From: Pseudomonas putida
GTDB taxonomy: Bacteria; Pseudomonadota; Gammaproteobacteria; Pseudomonadales; Pseudomonadaceae
Length of the DNA stretch: 64,000 nt
Assembly: GCF_004357765.1 (NCBI RefSeq)
Contig: NZ_SMTE01000001.1
Coordinates: 1 to 64,000, forward strand
Direction of reading: 5' to 3'
Below the pieces are notes generated by a model. The model saw only the letters and a list, made by a program, of their open reading frames with translations. It was not told the origin of the DNA and made no database searches. Below are positions 37,864 to 46,101 of the stretch, piece after piece; positions within the stretch are counted from its first letter, which is position 1, and the number at the start of each line of letters is the position of its first letter. The position numbers were made by a program, and so were the translations under genes.

Positions 37864-39153
37864 ATGCTCGCCCTCTATGGCGTCATTACCATTCTGTCTC
37901 TGCTTGTCGCGGTGATGAGCAAACGCCTCTGGCCGTTGGTGGCGTTGATCGCCTTTCCCATCATTGCAGCCCTGTTGGCCGGCTTCGGCCTGCAGACCAG
38001 CGGTTTCATCCTCACCGGGATCAAGAATGTCGCGCCGGTAGTGGGCATGTTCATCTTCGCCATCCTGTTCTTCGGTGTGATGACCGATGCCGGCATGCTC
38101 GATCCGATCATTGACCGCATCCTGCGCGCCGTCGGCACCCGGCCCACGCGCATCGTCTGTGGCACTGCGTTGCTGGCGTTGCTGGTGCACCTGGACGGTT
38201 CGGGTGCGGTGACCTTTCTGGTCACGGTGCCGGCGATGCTGCCGTTGTATACCCGCCTGGGTATCGACCGACGGGTGCTGGCCTGTGTCGCAGCGATGGC
38301 TGCCGGAGTCAACTTCCTGCCGTGGACCGGACCTGTGCTGCGCTCTTCCGCGGCCCTGCACGTGCCGGTGGCGGACCTGTTCCAGCCGCTCATTCCGGTG
38401 CAACTGGTGGGCCTGGCGTTCGTCTTCGCCTGTGCCTGGTGGCTGGGCCGGCGGGAGGAAAAGCGCCTGGGCCTGTGTGGCGGCAGCGATGTCGCCGCGC
38501 CGCAGCGTGCCCTCAGCACCGAGGAGCAGGCGTTGCGCCGACCGCGCCTGTTCTGGCCGAACCTGTTGCTGACGGTATTGGTCATGGCCGTGATGATCGC
38601 CGGCTGGGTCGACCCGGTGGTGATGTTCATGCTCGGTACCGTGATTGCGCTGTGCCTGAACTATCCTCGCGTCGATCATCAGCGCGAACGCATCGACGCC
38701 CACGCCAAGACCGCGCTGACCATGGCCAGCATCCTCCTGGCCGCTGGCGTGTTCACCGGCATCATGCAAGGTACCGGCATGCTCAAGGCCATGGCTGAGG
38801 TGGCGGTGCAGCAGATTCCACCAGGGCACGGGAAGTTGATCCCCGCGCTGGTGGGTTTCGTATCGATGCCACTGAGCCTGCTGTTCGACCCTGACTCCTT
38901 CTACTTCGGCGTGATGCCGGTGATCGCCGAAGTCGGCCGTTCGCTTGGCGTCGACCCGGTGCAGGTGGCCCAGGCTTCGCTGCTTGGGGTGCATACCACC
39001 GGGTTCCCGGTTAGCCCGCTGACCCCGGCCACCTTCCTGCTGGTCGGCCTGTGCAAGCTGGAGCTGGCCGACCACCAACGGTTCACCCTGCCATTACTGT
39101 TTGCCGCGTCGGTGCTGATGACTCTGACCGCGTTGGCACTGGGAGTATTCTGA
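37864..39153 (+). CDS. CitMHS-family citrate/proton (or metal-citrate) symporter
   Basis: A 429-residue inner-membrane transporter with about eleven hydrophobic segments. Family signposts are LLALLVHLDGSGAVTFLVTVPAMLPLY near 100-125, FLPWTGPVLRSS near 140, and LFDPDSFYFGVMPVIAE plus HTTGFPVSPLTPATFLLVGL near the end. Its relatives carry citrate, often with a divalent metal; related carboxylates are possible. ATG 37864 has GGAG at the right spacing; an ATG at 37849 is the alternative. First gene of a likely three-gene operon. Confidence 0.87.
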   Translation: MLALYGVITILSLLVAVMSKRLWPLVALIAFPIIAALLAGFGLQTSGFILTGIKNVAPVVGMFIFAILFFGVMTDAGMLDPIIDRILRAVGTRPTRIVCGTALLALLVHLDGSGAVTFLVTVPAMLPLYTRLGIDRRVLACVAAMAAGVNFLPWTGPVLRSSAALHVPVADLFQPLIPVQLVGLAFVFACAWWLGRREEKRLGLCGGSDVAAPQRALSTEEQALRRPRLFWPNLLLTVLVMAVMIAGWVDPVVMFMLGTVIALCLNYPRVDHQRERIDAHAKTALTMASILLAAGVFTGIMQGTGMLKAMAEVAVQQIPPGHGKLIPALVGFVSMPLSLLFDPDSFYFGVMPVIAEVGRSLGVDPVQVAQASLLGVHTTGFPVSPLTPATFLLVGLCKLELADHQRFTLPLLFAASVLMTLTALALGVF

Positions 39154-39155
39154 AG

Positions 39156-40502
39156 ATGAACACCCTGCGCATCGGCGCTGGCGCCGGTTATTCCGGCGAC
39201 CGCGTGGAGCCTGCCGTCGAACTGGCCCGTGACGGCGATCTTGACTACCTGATATTCGAATGCCTGGCCGAGCGGACTATCGCCTTGGCCCAGCAAGCAC
39301 GCCTGGCCGAACCCGAAGCCGGCTTCGATCCTTTGCTGGTCACGCGCATGCGGGCCGTGCTGCCCTTCGTCCGTCAGGGCAGTCGACGCCTGCGGATCAT
39401 CAGCAACATGGGCGCCGCCAACCCACGTGCAGCAGCTCGCCAGGTCGTCGCTGTCGCCACTGAATTGGGGTTGCACGGGCTCAAGGTGGCGGCAGTGGAG
39501 GGCGACGACGTACTCGCCGTGCTGCGCGAACACCCAGATTGGCAGTTGGACAACGGTCTGAATGTGGCCGCTCTGGGCGAGCGCATGGTGTCGGCCAACG
39601 CCTACCTTGGGGTCGAGGGCATTCTCCAGGCCTTGGCCGAGGATGCCGATGTGGTGATCACTGGGCGCGTCGCCGATCCTTCGTTGTTCCTTGCGCCACA
39701 GTTGCATGCCTTTGGCTGGGCGGCAGACGATTGGCTGCGGCGTGGCCGCGGCACGCTCATCGGTCACCTGCTCGAATGCGCCGGGCAGGTCAGCGGAGGT
39801 TATTTCGCCGACCCCGGCGTGAAGGATGTCCCCGACCTGGCGCGGCTGGGTTTCCCCCTCGCCGAAATCGACTCCGAGGGCCAGGCATGCATCACCAAGG
39901 TCGCCGGCAGCGGCGGGCGCATCGACGTCGCGACCTGCACCGAGCAACTGCTGTACGAGGTGCACGACCCGGGCTGCTACTTCACGCCCGATGTGGTCGC
40001 TGACTTTTCCGCTGTGCACTTTGCCTTGCAGGGGCCGGACACGGTGCAGGTCAGCGGTGCCACCGGCACTCAGCGACCCGAACGACTGAAAGTGACCGTT
40101 GGCTATCGTGACGGTTGGATCGGTGAAGGGCAGATTTCCTATGGTGGCCCCAATGCGCTGGCGCGAGCCCGCCTGGCCGGGAAGATAGTCGAGCAGCGGC
40201 TGACCCTGACCGGCGTGCCGGTCGAGGAGCTACGTTGCGAGTTAATGGGCATCGACTCGCTGCACGGCAGTGATTTCGGCCACTCTGGCGAGCCCTGGGA
40301 AGTGCGCTTGCGCGTGGCCGGGCGCTGCGCCACGCGGGCGGCTGCCCAGGCCTTGGCCAACGAAGTGGAGACCCTGTACACCAACGGCCCTGCCGGCGGC
40401 GGCGGTGCCACCCGCCAAGTGCGCGAGGTGTTGGCAGTGGCCAGCCTGTACCTGCCCCGTGAGTTCGCCATCGCCCGTGTCCATCTGGAGGTCTGCCCAT
40501 GA
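39156..40502 (+). CDS. AtuA-family protein (DUF1446), large domain only
   Basis: 448 residues resembling the N-terminal part of AtuA, a protein required for acyclic terpene use in Pseudomonas and of unknown chemistry. Characteristic stretches are GAGAGYSGDRVEPAVELARDGDLDYLIFECLAERT, NMGAANPRAAA, and DVVITGRVADPSLFLAP. Full AtuA proteins are near 600 residues; here the C-terminal ferredoxin-like part is a separate gene overlapping by ATGA. The partner transporter is CitMHS, so the pathway may concern a branched or hydroxy polycarboxylic acid rather than terpenes (inference). Confidence 0.8.
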   Translation: MNTLRIGAGAGYSGDRVEPAVELARDGDLDYLIFECLAERTIALAQQARLAEPEAGFDPLLVTRMRAVLPFVRQGSRRLRIISNMGAANPRAAARQVVAVATELGLHGLKVAAVEGDDVLAVLREHPDWQLDNGLNVAALGERMVSANAYLGVEGILQALAEDADVVITGRVADPSLFLAPQLHAFGWAADDWLRRGRGTLIGHLLECAGQVSGGYFADPGVKDVPDLARLGFPLAEIDSEGQACITKVAGSGGRIDVATCTEQLLYEVHDPGCYFTPDVVADFSAVHFALQGPDTVQVSGATGTQRPERLKVTVGYRDGWIGEGQISYGGPNALARARLAGKIVEQRLTLTGVPVEELRCELMGIDSLHGSDFGHSGEPWEVRLRVAGRCATRAAAQALANEVETLYTNGPAGGGGATRQVREVLAVASLYLPREFAIARVHLEVCP

Positions 40503-40819
40503 CCGTCGCATTACATGAAATTGCCCATACCCGTACCGGAGACAAGGGCGATACTTCGAACATTTCGCTGATCGCCTATCGGGCGGAGGACTACGCCGTG
40601 CTGTTGCGCGAGGTCACGGTGGATAAGGTCGAGGCCTGGTTCGCCCATTTGCGCGATGCCGATGCGGGACCGGTTCGGCGTTACGAGCTGCCGCAGTTAC
40701 GGGCGCTGAACTTCGTGTTGCCTGGGCTGCTGCGCGGTGGCGTGACACGGTCGCTGGCGCTGGATGCACATGGCAAGTGCCTGGGGGCGGCTCTGTTGGG
40801 GATGCAGGTGCGGCGCTAG
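40499..40819 (+). CDS. AtuA-like C-terminal domain protein (106 aa)
   Basis: A small protein with the GDKGD motif (ARTRTGDKGDTSN-like, residues 10-21) and a beta-rich remainder ending in a hydrophobic GKCLGAALLGMQV. It corresponds to the small C-terminal domain fused to AtuA in other bacteria. It overlaps the large-domain gene by ATGA, so the two are probably made in equal amounts and act as one complex. Function unknown. Confidence 0.78.
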   Translation: MTVALHEIAHTRTGDKGDTSNISLIAYRAEDYAVLLREVTVDKVEAWFAHLRDADAGPVRRYELPQLRALNFVLPGLLRGGVTRSLALDAHGKCLGAALLGMQVRR

Positions 40820-40834
40820 ACAGGGGAGTGTCGG

Positions 40835-40851
40835 GGGCCGCTTGGCGGCCC
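40835..40851. terminator. Bidirectional terminator-like hairpin
   Basis: A perfect 7-base stem GGGCCGC-TTG-GCGGCCC in the 36-base gap between two convergent genes (ends at 40819 and 40856), followed by ATTGT on the plus strand. The position is typical of a shared terminator; the T tract is poor. Confidence 0.5.
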
Positions 40852-40855
40852 ATTG

Positions 40856-42958
40856 TCAGAACTGGTATTGCAGCCCAGCCCCCGCATACCAGGACCGCCC
40901 CGGCGCCGCCTCGTAGTAGCGCCCGTTGCTGTCGCCGACGATCACCGAGCCGACGTACTGGCGGTCCAGCAGGTTATCCAGCCGCAATAACTGGTGGAAG
41001 GTCCACGGCCCGTAGTGCTGTTCGAACCGGGTTCGCCAGTTGAATACGGCATAGCTGGGCGCGACATGCTGGTCGTTGCTGTCCTCGACGTACACCTTGC
41101 TCCGGTATTGCCCTTCAAGCCCCATGCTGATGCCGTCGCGCGGTTTCCAGATCAGTTCGCCGAACAGGCTGGCCTGAGGCACGCCTGGGAGATGATTGCC
41201 CTTGTCGATGCTGGTGGTACCTTGGCTGAATGCTTCGTCATAGGTCGCATCGAGCAGGGTATAGGCCAGATTGGCCTGCCATTGGGCATTGAACTGGCGT
41301 TGTACGCTGAGTTCGAACCCGCGGCGCAGCGTCTTGCCGGCGTTACGGTAGCTGGTGCGCCCGCCTTCCGAGGCCGCCACCACGATCTCGTCCTTGGTGC
41401 GGATCTCGAAGATCGCGGCGTTGACCCGGGTGCGTTCATCCGGACGCGCCTTGAGGCCGAGCTCGTATTGGGTGCTGGTGGCCGGGTCGAGTCCGAAGTT
41501 GAAACCTTCCACGGCGCCGGGCGCATAGGCCATCTCGGCCTGGGTCGGGGTCTCGAAGGCCTTGCCGGCACTGATATAGCCGTGCAGGTCGGGGGTGAAG
41601 GCGTACATCACCGACAAGGTTGGTGTGGCGCGCTGGTATTTCTTCGAGCCACTGGCATCGCCGTTGGCCAGGTAGTGGTCGTCGACCTCCATCTTCATGG
41701 TGCTATGACGCAGGCCCGCGTCCACGGTCCAGCGGTCCAGCTCCCAGTGGGCCTGGATATAAGGGTCGAGGCTGGTGGCGGTGTCCTTTTCCTTGCGTCG
41801 CAACTCGCCCTTGACGCCCAGGGTGGCGCCGCTGAAGTTCTGGTAGCCGCGACGGTCGTCGGTGCTGCGGTCGTAGTCGGCGCCGACGGTCACGGTAAGG
41901 TTGCCGGGCGCGGCGGCGATGGGCTGGATCCAGCGCAACGTGCCCCCATGGAATTCACGGTCGAAGTCGACCACGCCACCGCCGCGGTCGTTGGCTGGCG
42001 CGCCCTTGGGAATCGACAGGTACTGGATCACGCTGCGCTTGCCGGCATACAGGTTGAACTGCAAGGTCGCATCGCCAAAGGTGCGCTCGTAGTTCATGCC
42101 CAGTTGCTGGTGATGGATGCTCTTGCGCGTGTCGTATTGCTCGGCTCGCTCGGACACCGACCGCGGATCATGCTTGTAGGCCTCCCAGGTCTGCCCAAGC
42201 GGATCCTCGGTGCCGTTTTGCTCCAAGGTACTGAAGATCAGCGCCAGACGGCTGTCCTCGTCGGGCCGCACGTGCACCTTGGCGAAGGTCTGGTCGCGGC
42301 GGGCCGAGCTGTGGTCGCGGTAGCCATCGGTGTCCATCCGCGAAGCGTCCACCAGGAAACCGGCCTTGTCGTCGCCACCTTCGCTGTACACGTGGTGCTT
42401 GTTGAACCCGTCGCTGCCGAAGGTGGTTTCGGCGCCCACCTTGGGTGGACCTGCGCCGTCGCGGGAAAACATCTGGATGACACCGCCTGCATTGCTGCCG
42501 TAGATGGCAGAGGCCGGGCCACGCAGGACTTCTATGCGATCGGCCACATCCAGGTTCAAGGTGGCAGCCTGGCCTTGGCCGTCCGGCGTACTGGCCGGAA
42601 TTCCATCGCTGAGCAGCTTGATACCGCGCACGCCGAACGCCGAGCGGGCGCCGTAACCGCGTGAAGAGATTTGCAGGTCTTGGGCGTAGTTCTGGCGGTT
42701 TTGCACCACCAGGCCCGGCACCCGATTGAGCGCCTCCGACAGGTTCACGCCCAACTGGCCATCGGCGATCTGCGCTCGGTCGACGGTGTCGATGGAGTAC
42801 GGCAGGTCGAAAGTCGGATTGGGTACGTAGCTGCCGGTGATCACCACCGGCTCGAGCAACTCGAAACGGCTGGGCGGTTCGGCCTGGGCCAAGGGGCACA
42901 GGCTCAGGCCGGGGAGCAAGGCGCTCAGCGCTCTGCGGCGTAGAGAGGTATCGGGCAT
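40856..42958 (-). CDS. TonB-dependent outer-membrane receptor
   Basis: 700 residues: signal peptide (to about residue 26), plug domain (about 40-160, with SYVPNPTFDLPYSIDTVDR and SSRGYGARSAFGVRGIKLLSDGIPAST), and a 22-strand barrel ending in aromatic GLQYQF. The plug and FGVRG...DRIEVLRGPASAIYGSNAGGVI are of the ferric-siderophore/YncD type; the ligand cannot be told. There is no neighbouring siderophore gene or sigma/anti-sigma pair. RidA lies upstream on the same strand. Confidence 0.88.
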   Translation of the reverse strand: MPDTSLRRRALSALLPGLSLCPLAQAEPPSRFELLEPVVITGSYVPNPTFDLPYSIDTVDRAQIADGQLGVNLSEALNRVPGLVVQNRQNYAQDLQISSRGYGARSAFGVRGIKLLSDGIPASTPDGQGQAATLNLDVADRIEVLRGPASAIYGSNAGGVIQMFSRDGAGPPKVGAETTFGSDGFNKHHVYSEGGDDKAGFLVDASRMDTDGYRDHSSARRDQTFAKVHVRPDEDSRLALIFSTLEQNGTEDPLGQTWEAYKHDPRSVSERAEQYDTRKSIHHQQLGMNYERTFGDATLQFNLYAGKRSVIQYLSIPKGAPANDRGGGVVDFDREFHGGTLRWIQPIAAAPGNLTVTVGADYDRSTDDRRGYQNFSGATLGVKGELRRKEKDTATSLDPYIQAHWELDRWTVDAGLRHSTMKMEVDDHYLANGDASGSKKYQRATPTLSVMYAFTPDLHGYISAGKAFETPTQAEMAYAPGAVEGFNFGLDPATSTQYELGLKARPDERTRVNAAIFEIRTKDEIVVAASEGGRTSYRNAGKTLRRGFELSVQRQFNAQWQANLAYTLLDATYDEAFSQGTTSIDKGNHLPGVPQASLFGELIWKPRDGISMGLEGQYRSKVYVEDSNDQHVAPSYAVFNWRTRFEQHYGPWTFHQLLRLDNLLDRQYVGSVIVGDSNGRYYEAAPGRSWYAGAGLQYQF

Positions 42959-42996
42959 CGGGCAGCGTCCTGCTGGTGCAGCATTCCTGGGGTCGG

Positions 42997-43377
42997 TCAG
43001 GCCTTGGCAGCCATGGCGGTCACTTCTACACGCATGCCCTCGAACGCAAGCGATGCCACGCCAACGGCGGCACGGACCGGCCAGGGCTTGCTGAAGAAGC
43101 GCTGGTATACCTCGTTGAACACGGCGCGGTCGGCCATATCGGTGAGGTAGATGGTCAGGTGCAGGACGCGGTCCATGCTGCTACCGGCTTTTTCCAGAGC
43201 GTCCTTCAGGGCCTGCAGGGTGCATTCGCACTGGGTGACGATGTCGCCCAATTCCAGGCTACCGTCGGCACGAATCGGCACTTGGGTGGTGACCAGTAAG
43301 CCATTGAACTCGGCGACGTCGGAGGAAATGGATTCGGCATCGGAGTCCGGAGTGAAGATGATGTCTGCGTTTGCCAT
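42997..43377 (-). CDS. RidA-family enamine/imine deaminase
   Basis: 126 residues of the YjgF/YER057c/UK114 (RidA) family, which hydrolyses reactive enamines or imines. The central IVTQCECTLQALKDALEKAGSSMDRVLHLTIYLTDMADRAVFNEVYQRFF and C-terminal PVRAAVGVASLAFEGMRVEVTAMA match the fold, including the conserved Arg of the binding pocket. Start 43377 (MANADI) gives the family length; the frame to 43413 adds an unrelated basic stretch. The TonB receptor gene follows 38 bases downstream. Confidence 0.88.
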   Translation of the reverse strand: MANADIIFTPDSDAESISSDVAEFNGLLVTTQVPIRADGSLELGDIVTQCECTLQALKDALEKAGSSMDRVLHLTIYLTDMADRAVFNEVYQRFFSKPWPVRAAVGVASLAFEGMRVEVTAMAAKA

Positions 43378-43502
43378 GAGTCGTTTTGCCTTGCGACGTG
43401 GGAAAAAGTGCAAGCCTACGCGAGCGGCACGGGCGGGTCGAGCACGATGGCCCGGTCAAGGCACCGCTGGGCCATCGAGCATTGTCATCACCGGCGGTGC
43501 AG

Positions 43503-43526
43503 GTCAGAATCGCGCCCGATTCTGAC
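43503..43526. repeat. Perfect 10-base inverted repeat upstream of trmK
   Basis: GTCAGAATCG-CGCC-CGATTCTGAC lies 15 bases before the TTG start of the trmK gene, in the gap to divergent ridA. It could fold in the mRNA next to the ribosome binding site (AGGGG) or act as an operator. No T tract follows, so it is unlikely to be a terminator for the plus strand. Confidence 0.5.
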
Positions 43527-43540
43527 GCTAGGGGTTAACG

Positions 43541-44236
43541 TTGAACGAACAGACATTGTCGAGGCGCCTTGAGCGCGTGGCGGCGCAGGTGCCGCAGGGC
43601 GCGCGCCTGGCGGATATCGGCTCGGACCACGGCTACCTGCCGGTGGCGTTGCGCCTGCGTGGGGTGATCGAAGCGGCAGTGGCGGGTGAAGTGGCGCAGA
43701 CACCGTTCGCCTCTGCCCAACGCACGGTACGTGAAAACGGCCTGCAAGCGAGTATCAGTGTGCGTCTGGCCGATGGCCTGGCGGCCATCGAGGCGGATGA
43801 TCGGATTACCGCCATCACCTTCTGCGGCATGGGCGGTCAGACCATTCGCGACATCCTCGAGCGCGACCGCCGGCATCTGTCGGGGCGCGAGCGGCTGATC
43901 CTGCAGCCCAATGGCGATGAGCGCGAACTGCGTGAGTGGCTGGCGGCGAACGGCTACCGCATCGTCAGCGAAGAACTGCTGCGCGAACACCGTTTCGATT
44001 ACGAGATCATTGTCGCCGAGCCGGGCGAGGGGCAGGCCTATAGCGCGCAGGAACTGTATTTCGGACCTTTGTTATTGCGCCAGCGCAGCCCTGCATTCTT
44101 GAACAAATGGCAGCGTATGCTACGGCAGAAACAACAGACCCTGGCGAATTTCCAACGTGCGCGGGCGACGGTCCCGGAACACAAGACCCGCGATTTCGAG
44201 CGGCAGGTCAGTTGGATCAACGAGGTCCTGGCCTGA
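43541..44236 (+). CDS. trmK: tRNA (adenine(22)-N1)-methyltransferase TrmK family
   Basis: An SAM-dependent methyltransferase of 231 residues. The SAM motif ARLADIGSDHGYLPVALRLRG lies at 21-41, ITFCGMGGQTIRDIL near 90-104 and LILQPNGDERELREWL near 118-133, all typical of TrmK/YqfN proteins that make m1A22 in some tRNAs. The start codon is TTG, preceded by AGGGG; no in-frame ATG near it keeps the N-terminus. A perfect inverted repeat precedes the gene. Confidence 0.85.
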   Translation: MNEQTLSRRLERVAAQVPQGARLADIGSDHGYLPVALRLRGVIEAAVAGEVAQTPFASAQRTVRENGLQASISVRLADGLAAIEADDRITAITFCGMGGQTIRDILERDRRHLSGRERLILQPNGDERELREWLAANGYRIVSEELLREHRFDYEIIVAEPGEGQAYSAQELYFGPLLLRQRSPAFLNKWQRMLRQKQQTLANFQRARATVPEHKTRDFERQVSWINEVLA

Positions 44237-44237
44237 A

Positions 44238-44501
44238 TCACAGGCGCGAACAGTTACCCATTTCCCGGTAGGCGATTTCGTGGGTCTGGCCTTGGTGGTC
44301 GATATAGACCATGTGCGAGGTACCCACTTCACAGTCGGCAGCGTTGCTGTCCGGCGTGATCGAGATGACCTTGGCCACATCCATAGGCATGCCGTATTCG
44401 TAGTTGCTGCTGTTCGCCGCTTGGTGGACTGGCTGGGCCGCCAACGCGGTGAAGGAGGCGAGGGTGGCCGACAGGGCGAGGAAAGCGATCGAATGTTTCA
44501 T
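44238..44501 (-). CDS. DUF2790 small secreted protein (87 aa)
   Basis: A signal peptide (to about residue 22, ending TALAA) and a mature part of about 65 residues with YEYGMPMDVAKVISI and a Cys pair (ADCEVGTSHMVYIDHQG, MGNCSRL) typical of the Pseudomonas-specific DUF2790 family. Probably periplasmic, perhaps with one disulfide. AAGGAG at good spacing decides the start. Function unknown. It is divergent from the LysR gene at 44620. Confidence 0.82.
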   Translation of the reverse strand: MKHSIAFLALSATLASFTALAAQPVHQAANSSNYEYGMPMDVAKVISITPDSNAADCEVGTSHMVYIDHQGQTHEIAYREMGNCSRL

Positions 44502-44619
44502 GGCAGGCTCCTTCTTTGCGGATGTCTCATGATGTATTCATTGGTCATGCACAACAAATGGGCTATACCGTGATAGATTCCTGCCTTCGGCGTAAGAATA
44601 TAGCGAGGATGCCACGCGG

Positions 44620-45552
44620 ATGGACATGTTGCACGCCATGCGTACCTTCACCCGGGTCATCGAGTGCGGCAGTTTTGCGGCTGCTGCCAATGCCCTGGAC
44701 ATTTCCGCTGCGCAAGTCTCACGGATCATCGCGGAGCTGGAGAACCAGCTACAGACGCGCTTGCTGCATCGCACCACCCGGCGTTTGCGCATGAGCGAGG
44801 CGGGCGAGCGGTTTCTCGAACGGGCACGGCAGATCTTGCTGCTGACCGACGAAGCCATGGACGAGGCCCGTGGTGCGCACCTCACGCCGCGCGGGCGCCT
44901 GCGCCTGCACTGCCCGCATGGCATGGGCATGTTGCTGATGCCCCTGGTGGCTGGCTACAACGCCTTGTGCCCGGAGGTGGTGATCGAGCTTACGCTGTCA
45001 CAGCGCAATCCCGACCCGCTGGCCGAGGGGCACGATGTGGTGATCACGGTCGACGAGGCGCTGCCCGATTCACAACTGATCGCAGTGCCGTTGGGCAACA
45101 TCTTCAGCATTCCCTGCGCGGCGCCCAGCTACCTCGACGCCCATGGCGTACCGGAGCGTCCCGAAGACCTGCACGACCATCGCTGCCTGCGTATGGCCTA
45201 TCCGATGTATGAAAGGGACTGGGTGTTCCCACAGGGGGTCGATCAATTCGTGATCGCCCCGCGGGACAGCTTCCTGACCAATGTGGCCGATGCCATGCTG
45301 GTGGCCAGTGAGTTGGGGATGGGGATCGGTCTGTTGCCCTTCTATACGGCAAGCGAAGCCATCGAGCAGGGCCGCCTGCGCCGTCTGCTGGCGCCGTACA
45401 GGCTGCGCGAGAGCATGCTGTATGCGATCTACCCGTCGCGACATTACCTCGACGCCAAGGTGCGGACCTGGATCGATTACCTCAAGGAAGAGTTACCGGC
45501 GCTGTTCCAGAGCCATGAGCGGGTGGTGGACGACCAGCGTTATTGGCGGTGA
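44620..45552 (+). CDS. LysR-family transcriptional regulator (CrgA-like)
   Basis: 310 residues: N-terminal helix-turn-helix (MDMLHAMRTFTRVIECGSFAAAANALDISAAQVSRIIAELE) and a substrate domain containing PRGRLRLHCPHGMGMLLMPLV, the pattern of the CrgA-type subgroup. The only close divergent neighbour is the DUF2790 gene, so self-control and control of that gene are possible. The effector is unknown. Confidence 0.88.
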   Translation: MDMLHAMRTFTRVIECGSFAAAANALDISAAQVSRIIAELENQLQTRLLHRTTRRLRMSEAGERFLERARQILLLTDEAMDEARGAHLTPRGRLRLHCPHGMGMLLMPLVAGYNALCPEVVIELTLSQRNPDPLAEGHDVVITVDEALPDSQLIAVPLGNIFSIPCAAPSYLDAHGVPERPEDLHDHRCLRMAYPMYERDWVFPQGVDQFVIAPRDSFLTNVADAMLVASELGMGIGLLPFYTASEAIEQGRLRRLLAPYRLRESMLYAIYPSRHYLDAKVRTWIDYLKEELPALFQSHERVVDDQRYWR

Positions 45553-45667
45553 CTGGGGAAGGGCGGCTAGCTGATTCATCGGCGGCGCCGATATCGCGCG
45601 CCGCCGGCGCGGCGCGCAATTTACGCACTACCCTCGATCCCAAGTGCACCGAGCGAAACAGCTGCCC

Positions 45668-45988
45668 TCAGCGGCTGTCCTGATCCTCGGCCGTACCGCC
45701 CGAGGCACCGGCACCGGAACCTGTGCCTTCGCCGGTGTTGTTGGAGCCGCCGGCAGCGCCGTCGGCGGCATCGGAATTGCTGCCGGTGTCGGCGCTGTCG
45801 TTGTCGCCGGTTCCGCCTGGGGTATTCACACTGCTCCCTTCACCTGCCGTCTTGCCAGGCGTCGGGTCGGCCGGTTGGGTGGCAGAGGGCCGGTTATAGG
45901 TGCTGCCCTCGCTGGCGGCGAAACTGGCTGCCGAGGCCAGGCCGAGTGCCAGGGCAAGGCTGAGCGAAAGCGGACGAATGCGCATCAT
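45668..45988 (-). CDS. Secreted low-complexity Gly/Ser/Asp-rich protein (106 aa)
   Basis: A signal peptide (residues 1-25, LALALGLASAASFAA) followed by a disordered tail of Gly, Ser, Asn, Thr and Asp with no Cys and no recognised domain. AGGAG before the first of two consecutive ATGs supports the start. It is acidic overall, possibly a periplasmic or surface linker-type protein. The frame stays open to 46585 without meaning. Confidence 0.65.
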   Translation of the reverse strand: MMRIRPLSLSLALALGLASAASFAASEGSTYNRPSATQPADPTPGKTAGEGSSVNTPGGTGDNDSADTGSNSDAADGAAGGSNNTGEGTGSGAGASGGTAEDQDSR

Positions 45989-46101
45989 GGTCGATCTCCT
46001 GTGCGAACGATGTGTCATTCGTTGGGCGTTGCAATCATGGCGCAGTGCTGTCCGGCCGACAGGCGGTCGTGAACAGGGCCGCGATGGCGGCCCTGGTGCA
46101 G

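Noticed and set aside
37762-39078. A very long minus-strand frame that extends the LysR protein at 36883 by about 440 residues
   Set aside because: It is antisense to the clearly coding CitMHS transporter and its residues are His/Gln/Arg-rich shadow composition; the LysR domain begins at 37761.
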